Assembly: GCF_013402795.1 (NCBI RefSeq)
Contig: NZ_CP058595.1
Location: 1,833,501-1,897,500 of the forward strand
Direction of reading: 5' to 3'
From: Costertonia aggregata
GTDB lineage: Bacteria; Bacteroidota; Bacteroidia; Flavobacteriales; Flavobacteriaceae
Length of the DNA: 64,000 nt
Shown: in pieces, positions 37,470-46,379 of the stretch
Numbering within the stretch: the first letter of the stretch is position 1
How the letters are laid out: every line of letters begins with the position of its first letter
The notes under the pieces: model-generated
What the model was told of the DNA's origin: nothing
Database searches by the model: none
Seen by the model: only the letters and a program-made list of their open reading frames with translations
Program-made: the position numbers and the translations under genes

Positions 37470-38795
37470 ATGAAGCTATTTATAGTATTTTTCGTCATTG
37501 GAAATTTCCTATGTTTTGGTCAAAGAATCCAAATTCAAAATGTCTCATCTCAGAACAAAGTGGACAATTTCGGTATTTTTTACTGTCTGCCAAAAACAAC
37601 TATCCAACTAGAGTTTGAAATCATTAAAGAGTCTTTCTTACCACCAGAAAACCTTAGTTTATGTAACAAGCTTTTTGGTGACTGTCAGACATATTTTGGA
37701 AATAAAAATGTTCCATATAAGAAGTCTAGTAAAATTATAATTCAAGATTTGAAAGTAAAAACGGATGCAATAGTTGACTCAGAACATATTTATAGAGTTA
37801 ATCCTAGCAAAAAGTGGAACAAAAACAAATCTGTTTCTTTTACACTTAATGAAAATGGGTTAATTAAGGGTGCGTCTATATCTAATATTGATAAATCTTT
37901 TGATATAATTACATCAGCAATATCTTCATTTGCAGGTTTGGGCAAATCCAATTTATTCAACAACGACATCGCAGTTAATCAACAGTTAACAGAATCAGAA
38001 ATTATTTTAAGAAACAGAATAAAGAGATTAATAGGCAGTAAGTATCAGTTAATAACTTCTGAAAATTTCTCCGGAGACAAAGAAACCTTACAATTTAAGT
38101 TGAATGAAATAGATAAAATATTATTAAAGATTCTAGAAGGTGTTATTGGCACTAAACAAGTCGAAACACAAAAATTAAGGTTCACTATTCTAAATCCTGA
38201 TATTGAAAGGGATTATACTCTATTCACAGTTTACAATTCTGAAAATAATACAGGGATTAATATACAAACGGATTTTAAGGACCAAAATTTTCTAAAACCA
38301 AATTTTAGAAATTCAAATTCTCTTGGTTCAAACAAAAAATTTGAAATATCAATCAAACCTAATGGAAAGTCAATGGGAGAAATATTGAAATCTAAAATGA
38401 ACTCAACCAATAATCTTAATGGAATGGTTTATAGAATTCCTGGCTCTGTCAATTTGAAAGCTTATTATGGTAAAGTAAGTCTTAAACCTGGTGAAAATGA
38501 AAAAATCGAAGTGTTCAAAGAAAATTATCTTATTTCACAAGTTGGAGCAGTAGCTTATTTACCATATAGGATGGATTCCGCATCTCTAGAATTATATGAG
38601 GAATTGGGTTGGTTGAAAAGTGTAAGTGTTTCTTCTAGTGCTATTACCTCTGAACAAGTCGGTAATTTGGCACAAACAATAAAGGATGCAAAAAAAGCAA
38701 TAGATGGTGAAACGGAAGTTGAAGAATTAACAAAAAAAATTGAGTTGTTAAAGTTGAGAAAAGAATATTCAGAACTCCTTAATTCTAAAGAATAG
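37470..38795 (+). CDS. DUF4831-like secreted protein
   Basis: 441 residues with a signal peptide ending CFGQ. The early segment FGIFYCLPKTTIQLEFEI and the later GAVAYLPYRM resemble DUF4831 proteins; the C-terminus is a coiled-coil (EELTKKIELLKLRKEYSELL). The family's function is unknown. The trypsin-like gene starts 10 bases after its stop, so the two are surely co-transcribed. It is AT-rich like the rest of the element. Confidence 0.65.
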   Translation: MKLFIVFFVIGNFLCFGQRIQIQNVSSQNKVDNFGIFYCLPKTTIQLEFEIIKESFLPPENLSLCNKLFGDCQTYFGNKNVPYKKSSKIIIQDLKVKTDAIVDSEHIYRVNPSKKWNKNKSVSFTLNENGLIKGASISNIDKSFDIITSAISSFAGLGKSNLFNNDIAVNQQLTESEIILRNRIKRLIGSKYQLITSENFSGDKETLQFKLNEIDKILLKILEGVIGTKQVETQKLRFTILNPDIERDYTLFTVYNSENNTGINIQTDFKDQNFLKPNFRNSNSLGSNKKFEISIKPNGKSMGEILKSKMNSTNNLNGMVYRIPGSVNLKAYYGKVSLKPGENEKIEVFKENYLISQVGAVAYLPYRMDSASLELYEELGWLKSVSVSSSAITSEQVGNLAQTIKDAKKAIDGETEVEELTKKIELLKLRKEYSELLNSKE

Positions 38796-38805
38796 CTTAT
38801 CCAAA

Positions 38806-39744
38806 ATGAAAAGGATTAATTGGGTTTCAGAGCTATTTTTGATATTTTTCTTTATTGTAGCTTTCTTTTTTGTAATTAAAAAATGTTCAGAAGATAAGCC
38901 AATTGACTCTTCAAAAAAAAATGTTCCTTTTGATATTGACTATACTACGGGCGAGAATCAATCTACCTGGGAAATTATTGGAGGAGAGCAAGCTAAGTTA
39001 GATGAAATACCTTGGCAAGTAGCATTTTTTATCAAAAACAAACCACCAAATGAAACTAATTTTTGTGGCGGTAGTATAGTTCATAAAGGTTGGATTATAA
39101 CTTCAGCTCATTGTTTCAAAAAAATGTACAATGATACTTTGAGAGTCAAAAAATTTAGCAACGTTCAGGTTTACTCCGGCTCAATAAATCTCGAGGGGAA
39201 TGGCGTGAAATCGGATATTGAAGACATAATCTTTCATCCTGATTTTGATGCAACTAGATTAATTAACGATATAGCTCTTATAAAATTAAAAAAACCTCTT
39301 GAGCTGAATAGTAAGAATCAATCATCTATCCCAATTATTAACGAAGATAAATATTTTAATCTTGTAAGAACTAATGCTATGGCTACAGCGTCGGGGTGGG
39401 GAATAATTGATGAGAAAAATACATTTCCTAAGATTTTGATGAAGGCTAGTGTTCCGATTGTTGACTTTATAACATGTAAAGAAAACTATTATTTGATCAA
39501 CAGATTAGTTTCTAAAGACATGATATGTGCAGGTTACAATGATGGAGGTATTGATTCATGTGAAGGAGATAGCGGAGGACCTCTATTTATAGAGGATAGT
39601 TTAGGGAATAAATTTTTATTTGGAGTAACAAGTTGGGGAGAAGGTTGTGCTGAGCCGGGATATTATGGTGTATATTCAAATATTATGGAACACATTGATT
39701 TCATTAATGAAAATTGTCCAGAATGTTTAAACTATAGTTTATGA
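38806..39744 (+). CDS. trypsin-like S1 serine protease, membrane anchored
   Basis: 312 residues. A membrane helix (about 10-28) leads into a chymotrypsin-fold protease starting at IIGGEQAKLDEIPWQVAFF. The triad is complete: His in TSAHC, Asp in NDIALIKL, Ser in CEGDSGGP. Asp six residues before the Ser (IDSCEGDS) predicts cleavage after Lys/Arg. There is no typical basic activation residue before IIGG (STWE), so activation may be unusual. It is a cargo gene with the DUF4831-like partner. Confidence 0.9.
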   Translation: MKRINWVSELFLIFFFIVAFFFVIKKCSEDKPIDSSKKNVPFDIDYTTGENQSTWEIIGGEQAKLDEIPWQVAFFIKNKPPNETNFCGGSIVHKGWIITSAHCFKKMYNDTLRVKKFSNVQVYSGSINLEGNGVKSDIEDIIFHPDFDATRLINDIALIKLKKPLELNSKNQSSIPIINEDKYFNLVRTNAMATASGWGIIDEKNTFPKILMKASVPIVDFITCKENYYLINRLVSKDMICAGYNDGGIDSCEGDSGGPLFIEDSLGNKFLFGVTSWGEGCAEPGYYGVYSNIMEHIDFINENCPECLNYSL

Positions 39745-39955
39745 TTTTTAATCGACATTTTCTAGATAGATTATTATAGTAGTGCGCTTTCTTAATTTAA
39801 GTCCGATTAATAAATGATAAAATTAGTATGAGCTGAACCACATTTTTGTAATAAATATTTTGTGAAACCAAAAAGAGGTTAAATTGAGTTGGAAGCTCAA
39901 TTCTATACTCTAATACTATAAGATTAAATACCCTTATTGTTCCTTAAATCTTAGC

Positions 39956-40183
39956 CTAGAGTAAGTCAAAAAGTTCAGTGATTTTAATTTTTAAAACCGA
40001 GGCAATGGAGTTTGCATTTACAATTGAGGTATTTATTATGCCTCGCTCTATTCTACTTATCTGGGAGATTTCAATATCCAATTCATTAGCAAGTTCTTCT
40101 TGGGTATAACCCTTCTCTTTTCTGAGTTTTCTAAGGTTTTTTCCAAAAGCAATTAAAAAGGCTTTATCGTCTAAATATTCCAC
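39956..40183 (-). CDS. Xre family transcriptional repressor
   Basis: 75 residues, almost entirely a helix-turn-helix domain (FGKNLRKLRKEKGYTQEELANEL, then SQISRIERG). The start is GTG at 40183. It is the only minus-strand gene in the element and lies divergently from the lipoprotein, with an 18-bp palindrome between them. Probably the control switch of the element. Confidence 0.88.
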   Translation of the reverse strand: MEYLDDKAFLIAFGKNLRKLRKEKGYTQEELANELDIEISQISRIERGIINTSIVNANSIASVLKIKITELFDLL

Positions 40184-40216
40184 TTAATAAAATTCGTGGA
40201 GCGAACTATTTATCAT

Positions 40217-40234
40217 ATAGGCATATTTGCCTAT
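40217..40234. promoter_or_regulatory. palindromic operator for the Xre regulator
   Basis: ATAGGCA-TATT-TGCCTAT is a perfect inverted repeat with 7-base arms and a 4-base spacer, placed in the 73-base gap between the divergent xre and lipoprotein genes, where an Xre dimer would control both. Confidence 0.6.
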
Positions 40235-40256
40235 TTTTAAAATTTAAATTATTAAA

Positions 40257-41081
40257 ATGAAATACATACAGCTTGTAACACTTTTGATTTGTTTCAGTTC
40301 TTGCAATAAAAAGTTGGATAAAACAGATATAGATTCCGTTCTTAAATACGGCGAACAACATATTTTGAATAGAAACTTTGATAGTCTATTAACGTTAACA
40401 GAGGATTATAGAATTTTAAATTCAATAGATATTGAAGACAAAATATCCATTCTAGTTGAAAAATCCAGAATAGAGACAAAATTTGAAAGGTTGGAACTTT
40501 TACTAAATAATGCAAATGAGAGCAAATTCTTGAAATCACAGATAAAGGAAGATGTCAAATATTTTAGTACGGGAACCCTTAGACTTCAGAATGCAGAGTA
40601 CTTTTTTCAAATAGATAAGGAATACTATAAGTTTACTTTCAATCTTGATAAATCTGATGGCCAATATTACCTAGGGTCGTTTAGAATAAATAATTTATCT
40701 AAAGAATGCAAACAACATACTTTTGTTCCAAGTACCAATATATCTATTCAGCATGAAGGTTCATATTGGTCAAGGAGCTCAAGAAATACATTTAAAGATT
40801 ATTCTCTAAGATTAAAGAACATTTCTGATTTAGACTATTCAAAATTTGAATATAGACTTATCATTAAAGATAACAAGGGAAAGCAATTTTTCAATAGAGT
40901 GTTTGATTACAAAGGGGATATAGGTGTTGATGAGATAATTGATATAAGAGTTTCTTCTTTAGAGAATTATAAAACTAATTTTTTTATAGACAATAAGAAT
41001 TTCTTTAGCGAATTTCAAATTATCTCAGTTACAACCAAATCAAATCCCAAAAGTTGTTTAGCAATAAAATCACTTCAATAG
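40257..41081 (+). CDS. lipoprotein of unknown function
   Basis: 274 residues with lipoprotein signal CFSSC, followed by a helical, charged part (about 25-110) and a beta-rich part with an aromatic, Asp-rich centre. I recognise no family. It is divergent from xre, so its expression is probably under Xre control. Confidence 0.7.
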   Translation: MKYIQLVTLLICFSSCNKKLDKTDIDSVLKYGEQHILNRNFDSLLTLTEDYRILNSIDIEDKISILVEKSRIETKFERLELLLNNANESKFLKSQIKEDVKYFSTGTLRLQNAEYFFQIDKEYYKFTFNLDKSDGQYYLGSFRINNLSKECKQHTFVPSTNISIQHEGSYWSRSSRNTFKDYSLRLKNISDLDYSKFEYRLIIKDNKGKQFFNRVFDYKGDIGVDEIIDIRVSSLENYKTNFFIDNKNFFSEFQIISVTTKSNPKSCLAIKSLQ

Positions 41082-41188
41082 GTTCCATTTTTTCAGCTTC
41101 TTCTACAGATAACCTACAAAACAGCCCATACCTTTTTATGGTTGGGGTTGGCTCCCCATGTCAAATAATAACACAAAACAAAAAACTC

Positions 41189-41533
41189 ATGGTAAAAATT
41201 ATTGATTTTAAAAGTAGAGAAAATGAGCAAGGGAAAAAATTCTTTGCATTAATTGTGCGTGGTGGTGTAGAACCACTAAAAAGTAAGGAAACAGGAAAAC
41301 TATATTTTACCTCAAAGACGGCATCAGTTCCTTCAACGTTTGATGAGGAAACCTGTAAAGAACTAATAGGAACTTCATTTGAAGGTTCTGTAAAGAGAGT
41401 TTCATGTAAACCTTACGAGTTCACAATTGAGGATACGCAGGAAATTATTGAACTTGATTATAGGTTTGAATATGTAAATGAAGCTTTGGAATTGATTGAA
41501 GAAAGAGCAATTTCATCAGAAGAGGTTTATTAA
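41189..41533 (+). CDS. small protein, possible single-strand DNA binding partner of the Sak4-like ATPase
   Basis: 114 residues from ATG 41189 (MVKIIDFKSRENEQGKKFFA). A longer frame from 41054 overlaps the preceding gene and is rejected. Alternating strands with a Gly-rich turn (ALIVRGGVEPLKS) are compatible with an OB-like fold, and the acidic end (ELIEERAISSEEVY) resembles SSB tails. Function is inferred from its place before the ATPase, the position SSBs often take; no specific family was recognised. Confidence 0.5.
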   Translation: MVKIIDFKSRENEQGKKFFALIVRGGVEPLKSKETGKLYFTSKTASVPSTFDEETCKELIGTSFEGSVKRVSCKPYEFTIEDTQEIIELDYRFEYVNEALELIEERAISSEEVY

Positions 41534-41556
41534 GAAATTTTAAAAGCAAAAATTTA

Positions 41557-41585
41557 AGAGAGCTATCACTGGCTCTCTTTTTTTA
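41557..41585 (+). terminator. rho-independent terminator
   Basis: Arms AGAGAGC (41557-41563) and GCTCTCT (41572-41578) followed by about seven T, between the SSB-like and ATPase genes. It may act as an attenuator because both genes point the same way. Confidence 0.75.
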
Positions 41586-41621
41586 TTACCTCTTATATTA
41601 ATAAACAATATATGATATAAC

Positions 41622-42320
41622 ATGAATATAAAAACAGCAGAGAAAACAAACATAAAACTAAGGATAGGTATTAGCGGAGCATCCGGATATGGAAAAACCC
41701 TTAGTTCACTTCTACTAGCCAATGGGCTTACTAAGGATTGGTCAAAAATTGTGATAATTGATACAGAAAATGGTAGTTCAAACTTATATGCCCATTTAGG
41801 CTCTTACAGGGTTTTATCCATAACCGCTCCATATACCCCAGAGAAGTATATAAGAGCTATTAAAACCTGTGAAAATGAGGATGTGCATGTAATAATTATA
41901 GACTCTATCTCTCACGAGTGGAAAGGTTTGGGTGGTTGTTTGGATATACATTCAAAAATAGGAGGCAGATTTCAGGATTGGGGAAAGGTAACTCCCAGGC
42001 ATCAAGCCTTCATTAATAGTATAATAGAGTCAAGATGTCATGTAATATCAACAATAAGAAGGAAAATCGAATATGTATTAGAAAATGACGATAAAGGAAA
42101 ATTAAAAGTGGTAAAGCATGGAACTAAAGAGGAGACTAGAAATGGATTCGAGTATGAAATGACCTTGAATTTTGAACTTATGGATGAAAATCACTTTGCT
42201 AGGGTCACTAAAGATAGAACAGGCATATTCAATCAAAATTTTAAGTTCATTATAAACACCAAAACTGGTGAAAAATTGGCTAATTGGTGTATGCCAAACA
42301 AAGCCGATACAAATCAATAG
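41622..42320 (+). CDS. Sak4-like RecA-fold ATPase (AAA_24)
   Basis: 232 residues. Walker A GASGYGKT is at residues 19-26, Walker B VHVIIIDSIS at about 87-96, with the Ser/Thr-rich start (IKLRIGISGA) typical of phage AAA_24 nucleotide-binding proteins. Sak4-type proteins are RecA-fold, strand-annealing recombinases of phages and usually pair with an SSB, which fits the neighbour. A role in element replication or recombination is likely. Confidence 0.75.
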   Translation: MNIKTAEKTNIKLRIGISGASGYGKTLSSLLLANGLTKDWSKIVIIDTENGSSNLYAHLGSYRVLSITAPYTPEKYIRAIKTCENEDVHVIIIDSISHEWKGLGGCLDIHSKIGGRFQDWGKVTPRHQAFINSIIESRCHVISTIRRKIEYVLENDDKGKLKVVKHGTKEETRNGFEYEMTLNFELMDENHFARVTKDRTGIFNQNFKFIINTKTGEKLANWCMPNKADTNQ

Positions 42321-42391
42321 GTATTTTAACTAAAAAACGTAAAGAATCTATTGAAATGATATTTAATAATCATTAATAATATATAGCGTTC

Positions 42392-42640
42392 ATGAGAAAA
42401 AAGGAATATGTTGAACTTTTAAAATACTCATCGCCGAATAGTATTTGGATTGTAGACCATATGGGTCATCTGAAACTTCTTAATTGCCCCTTTCTTGTCA
42501 TTTCTAAATATGAAATTGGCGAACTAAAAAAAGGTGATGAGTTTAGTGTTAGTAAAGTTAGGCTATCAGAAGATTTAAAGGTTGTATATATAATAGAAAA
42601 TAATCCTTTTTACTACTATCATTTTGAAATTACGATATAA
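42392..42640 (+). CDS. hypothetical protein, 82 aa
   Basis: A short soluble protein with no signal or membrane segment, mixed alpha/beta. I recognise no family. It is co-directional with the Sak4-like gene, and has the AT-rich codon use of the element. Confidence 0.45.
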   Translation: MRKKEYVELLKYSSPNSIWIVDHMGHLKLLNCPFLVISKYEIGELKKGDEFSVSKVRLSEDLKVVYIIENNPFYYYHFEITI

Positions 42641-42743
42641 AAAGCAGAGTTTTATGCTGTATTTTGATAACCAACTTTTGAGACGGTTTTTACTCTTTAA
42701 ACAAAAACCACTGAAAATGATTTGAGCTCAATAATTTAATCAC

Positions 42744-42800
42744 TGCACTATATGCAAAATGTGTGTTTTCATTAACTATGCTGTTAATGTGTATAGTGCA
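42744..42800. repeat. nested inverted repeats in a 540-base non-coding gap
   Basis: Outer arms TGCACTATA (42744-42752) and TATAGTGCA (42792-42800) enclose inner arms CATTAAC (42770-42776) and GTTAATG (42783-42789). The gap between the 82-aa gene and the polymerase-like gene (42641-43179) also holds the inverted repeat TATGGT/ACCATA at 42901-42916 and a terminator at 43017. Possible replication origin, operator or small-RNA gene. Confidence 0.5.
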
Positions 42801-43016
42801 TATTATACTTTAGCAAAACTCGTAACTATCTGATTATTATGAAAATAAAGTCTAAAAAACTTGCGTATTTCAAATATTATTTTTATTTTTAATAAATCAA
42901 TATGGTTTGTACCATAGATTAAGTTAAAATAATAGAAACCAAGGTAATATACAACAGATAAAATAAATTAAACAACAGGTTAAAAACAACGAGTTCTTAA
43001 TCTTTAAAAATTCAAG

Positions 43017-43048
43017 CCATGCTCTAAATAAGAGACATGGTTTTTTTT
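43017..43048 (+). terminator. terminator or leader hairpin before the polymerase-like gene
   Basis: Arms CCATGCTCT and AGAGACATGG (one-base bulge) followed by eight T. It ends no annotated gene, so it closes an unannotated transcript or acts as a leader attenuator. Confidence 0.65.
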
Positions 43049-43179
43049 GTTTTAAGATGAACAATTCAAAAAAACAGTGTGTAAATGTTATTTGTTTGAC
43101 CATCAAAAAAAGTTTTAAAAATAAAAGCTTCAGACCCATTATCTGAGCAAGAAACTAACATTTTTTCGTTAGTAAAATA

Positions 43180-44673
43180 ATGTATGAACGAATTGAAAAA
43201 AATTCAAATGAAGAAGACAGAATGAATGAAAGAAAAGAAAGGAGGTTGGAATCTCTGAATTCTAACTTATCAATTAAATCCAACCCAACTACTATCAATT
43301 ATGTTACTGGAAATAAAAGTTACATTAAAACTAGTAAAGAGCCTTATTTTACTGGGGAATACACCTATGCTAATGACTATTCTAAATGGAAAAGCAATGA
43401 CACTTTTCCGATATTTTTATCAGATGCTACAAGTATTGCGATTCCCAAAAAAGTGAAAAGAAATATTGAAAGGTTGCCATTAAAATTACTTAAAAAGATA
43501 GATGACAACAAAACAGTTGCTATAGAAAAATGTTTAATTATTATCTCTAATTTGACTTCAACCTTGTTTTTAGATGACAATGAATATTGGAAAAGTTTAT
43601 CATCAAAAAAATTAGACAAACAAGTTAAGAAGGGACATGATAATACTTATGTATACAAAAAAGTAATTAATGCTTTAAAATATTCTACAAATACCACAGT
43701 TCCTATTATTGAGGTTCTGAAAAATTACCATGGCACAGACACCTACGAAAACGGCGTAATCTGTAAGCAATACAGACTAACCTCTGAATATCAAAACAAA
43801 AATATAGTTAGGTACAGCTTAAAAACAACAGAATGTATTGATAAAAGGAGGAATTATGTTTACAGCAAACTAGCAAAAGTATTTGAAAACCCCATTGGCA
43901 AAAATTTAATTTCAGTTTATGCAAATATTACCCTCCCAACTGTAGGACAAATACTTATCAAAGGTAAATTACTAGCCAAAAAAAAATATAGAAACAAAAA
44001 AGGTAAACTACTTACATGCCTAAATAGTAAAGCCAAGGATTATTATTCAGATAGTTTAAATAGAACCTTTGTTGAAGAAAATATTAAACAGTTTAACTAC
44101 TTAACATCAGGTGGATATATGATTCCTATCGTTGGTAATTCCAGTTCGGGAGGAAGAGTTGTTGATAGTTTTAATTTAATGCCTTCATGGATAAGAAAAA
44201 TGTGTAAGATTGATGGTGAAGAAATTGTAGAATTAGACTATTCAGCATTACATCCAAATATTGCAATATCAATTTTTAAGGGTGAACAAAGATATTTAAC
44301 TCATAGTCAATTGGCAGAAGTGTTAGGGGTTGATGAAGCCATTGTAAAAACTGAGCATTTATCCTTTTTTAATAAACATCCAAAACATATGATTCAAAGT
44401 GATTTGTTTCATTATTATCAGAACAATGAGCCGCAAATGCTTAAACTTCTTATAGAAGACAAGAATAAAAGCGATTATAAGAATACCTCTAGATTATTTT
44501 TTGAGAAAGAAGTGGACATTATGACTTCTTGTATTAAGGTTATTAATAGTATGCACATATACGTACTATACGTTTACGATGCATTATACTGTAAGAAAAG
44601 TGATGAAAAAATAGTAAGGGATGTCATGAACAAAGTCATAATTGAAAATAATGTATTTACTCAGGTTAAGTAA
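43180..44673 (+). CDS. polymerase-like replication protein (candidate)
   Basis: 497 residues. The C-terminal third has two spaced acidic motifs: LDYSALHPNI (352-361, Asp353) and VLYVYDALYC (462-471, Asp467), with GGRVVDSF (324-331) before the first. These look like palm motifs A and C of A-family-like polymerases (DYSxxE and VHDE). The N-terminal part holds a possible winged-helix segment (about 160-205). There is no exonuclease domain. I associate this pattern with hypothetical proteins of mobile elements; polymerase activity is inferred, not established. The gene lies after a likely ori-type region and before a homing endonuclease. Confidence 0.5.
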   Translation: MYERIEKNSNEEDRMNERKERRLESLNSNLSIKSNPTTINYVTGNKSYIKTSKEPYFTGEYTYANDYSKWKSNDTFPIFLSDATSIAIPKKVKRNIERLPLKLLKKIDDNKTVAIEKCLIIISNLTSTLFLDDNEYWKSLSSKKLDKQVKKGHDNTYVYKKVINALKYSTNTTVPIIEVLKNYHGTDTYENGVICKQYRLTSEYQNKNIVRYSLKTTECIDKRRNYVYSKLAKVFENPIGKNLISVYANITLPTVGQILIKGKLLAKKKYRNKKGKLLTCLNSKAKDYYSDSLNRTFVEENIKQFNYLTSGGYMIPIVGNSSSGGRVVDSFNLMPSWIRKMCKIDGEEIVELDYSALHPNIAISIFKGEQRYLTHSQLAEVLGVDEAIVKTEHLSFFNKHPKHMIQSDLFHYYQNNEPQMLKLLIEDKNKSDYKNTSRLFFEKEVDIMTSCIKVINSMHIYVLYVYDALYCKKSDEKIVRDVMNKVIIENNVFTQVK

Positions 44674-44675
44674 TA

Positions 44676-45347
44676 ATGAAAGTGATGATGAAGGAAGAAG
44701 TGTTTAAAATTTATAAAGCAGAAAATTTAGAAAACGGATTGGTTTATATAGGAGCTACTACAAAAGAGATTGAAGAGCGCATGTATGACCATATATATAA
44801 ATCCAAAACCTGTACAGGAAGCTACTTTCAAGAAGCAATCGGAATCTGTGGTCCTGATACTTTCTCTTGGGAGCAAATAGATACAGCCAACGACATAAAT
44901 GAGCTAGCGAATAAGGAGAAAGATTACATTATTAAATACAATTCATTTTATAATGGATATAATTCAGATTCTGGTGGGGGAATCCAAAAAACAGTTTATC
45001 AATACAGTATGGGAGAAGGGCTTTTAATTAACCAATATGATTGTTTAGAAAGTGCGGGCAATGCGGTTAACGTATCCAAGAAGTCAATAGCGAATGTTTG
45101 CTTAGGCTATAATAAGACTTGTAAGGGTTTTTATTGGAGTTATAAGTTTGCAGAACCATTTACAATAGAAAAAGATTTAAGAAGAAAAGATGTTGTCAAA
45201 TTTGATTTACAAGGAAATCAAATAAGCACTTTTGAATCTGTGGCTGAAGCATCACGACAAACAGGAGTTTCAAAAACTTGTATAGCAAGATGTTGCAGGG
45301 GGGAAAGAAAATGCAGTGGAGGATTTCTATGGGAATATAGAACCTAA
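44676..45347 (+). CDS. GIY-YIG endonuclease with two NUMOD1-like repeats
   Basis: 223 residues. The N-terminal domain is GIY-YIG: KIYKAENLENG then VYIGATT, Arg in EERMYDH and Glu in NKEKDYII. Two repeats follow (about 110-160 and 170-220), each ending Gly-Phe-x-Trp (CKGFYWSYK and CSGGFLWEYR), the NUMOD1 pattern of homing endonucleases. The start is 2 bases after the stop of the polymerase-like gene. Probably a homing nuclease associated with that gene. Confidence 0.85.
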   Translation: MKVMMKEEVFKIYKAENLENGLVYIGATTKEIEERMYDHIYKSKTCTGSYFQEAIGICGPDTFSWEQIDTANDINELANKEKDYIIKYNSFYNGYNSDSGGGIQKTVYQYSMGEGLLINQYDCLESAGNAVNVSKKSIANVCLGYNKTCKGFYWSYKFAEPFTIEKDLRRKDVVKFDLQGNQISTFESVAEASRQTGVSKTCIARCCRGERKCSGGFLWEYRT

Positions 45348-45362
45348 ATAAATTTGATAAAC

Positions 45363-45388
45363 GAGAGGTTTAGAAACTGCTCTTTTTT
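45363..45388 (+). terminator. probable terminator after the GIY-YIG gene
   Basis: Imperfect arms GAGAGGTTT and AAACTGCTC followed by six T. It separates the replication module from the last cargo pair. Confidence 0.5.
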
Positions 45389-45440
45389 AATGTAAGATTT
45401 ATCTTTACAAAACAAAAGGCAAAGTAATTCAATATTTGAA

Positions 45441-46379
45441 ATGAATGAATCGGACAAAGAGATTAGCTATATTTTAGGAAAGTTAAATCATCTAGAATAT
45501 AAGGAGATAGTACCAGCCTTATTAAAAAAGGGGTTTAATAGACAAAAAGCTATTGATTTATTAGAATTTCTTGAAAAAAACAATCTTGTAGAGCTAAATT
45601 ATAGTGATAAGATAAAATTAATTTATATTAACGAATACAAGGAAAAAATCAAGTTAAAGGACTTTTCAATTAAAGCTAAAATAACACCTAAAGGGAAAAC
45701 TTTTATAAAAGAAAATACCTCTTTTTGGAATAAAGTTTTAGGTGAATGGAAAATGTATTTATTTTTTGGTCTGCCGACAGCCCTAATTTTATTTTCTCTC
45801 AAAAGCGGACTCTTCTTTCCGTTTAATAGTGAGGATTCTGATTCTATTGATTTCACAGTTTTTGTACATGGTCCAAATGGACATGATGACCTTATTTTAC
45901 GTAATCAAGGAAAAGTTTATCTAGACCTTAAAACTGACAGGAGAGAAGCATCTATTAACGAAAAAGGGGAAGCGACATTTAAGCAAGTCCCATCGAGTGT
46001 TACCGGAAGAGCTGTAAAAATCAATATAGAACATCCTGAACCCTACAGACCTGTATCTCTTGATAGTCTATACAGAATCAGCAATGGGGCAGCTATTTAT
46101 CTTCAAGTCAAGCTATATAATATAGGAAATATATATGGCAATGTTCTCGATTCGAGAACTAATAAAGGTGTAGATAGTGTTAGGGTTAGTGTTAGAGATG
46201 CTTATACATTTACCGATATATATGGATACTACAAACTTGAAATACCATCAAACTATCAGAAAAAATATCAAAATATTAGGTTTGAAAAGAATGGTTATGA
46301 TATAGTTCAAAAAAACAATATTCCAATTCACACAAAACAGTCTGTGGATGTGTTAATTAAAAAATCAAATGTTGAATAG
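45441..46379 (+). CDS. winged-helix, membrane and beta-sandwich protein (cargo)
   Basis: 312 residues. Residues 1-90 look like a winged helix (LNHLEYKEIVPALLKKGFNRQKAIDLL, then a beta hairpin). A membrane helix lies at about 103-122. The rest is a beta-sandwich (DFTVFVHGPNGHDDLILRNQGKVYLDL) followed by a CarboxypepD_reg-like domain (IYGNVLDSRTNKGVDSVRVSVRD). From memory the sandwich resembles C-terminal domains of membrane-tethered NTPase, TIR or caspase-like proteins of Bacteroidota that are suspected defence systems. No catalytic domain is present. It overlaps the TPR gene by 11 bases. Confidence 0.6.
   Translation: MNESDKEISYILGKLNHLEYKEIVPALLKKGFNRQKAIDLLEFLEKNNLVELNYSDKIKLIYINEYKEKIKLKDFSIKAKITPKGKTFIKENTSFWNKVLGEWKMYLFFGLPTALILFSLKSGLFFPFNSEDSDSIDFTVFVHGPNGHDDLILRNQGKVYLDLKTDRREASINEKGEATFKQVPSSVTGRAVKINIEHPEPYRPVSLDSLYRISNGAAIYLQVKLYNIGNIYGNVLDSRTNKGVDSVRVSVRDAYTFTDIYGYYKLEIPSNYQKKYQNIRFEKNGYDIVQKNNIPIHTKQSVDVLIKKSNVE

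Noticed and set aside
39882-39902. Hairpin AATTGAG/CTCAATT between the trypsin-like and xre genes
   Set aside because: No T run and the two genes converge; left as uncertain structure.
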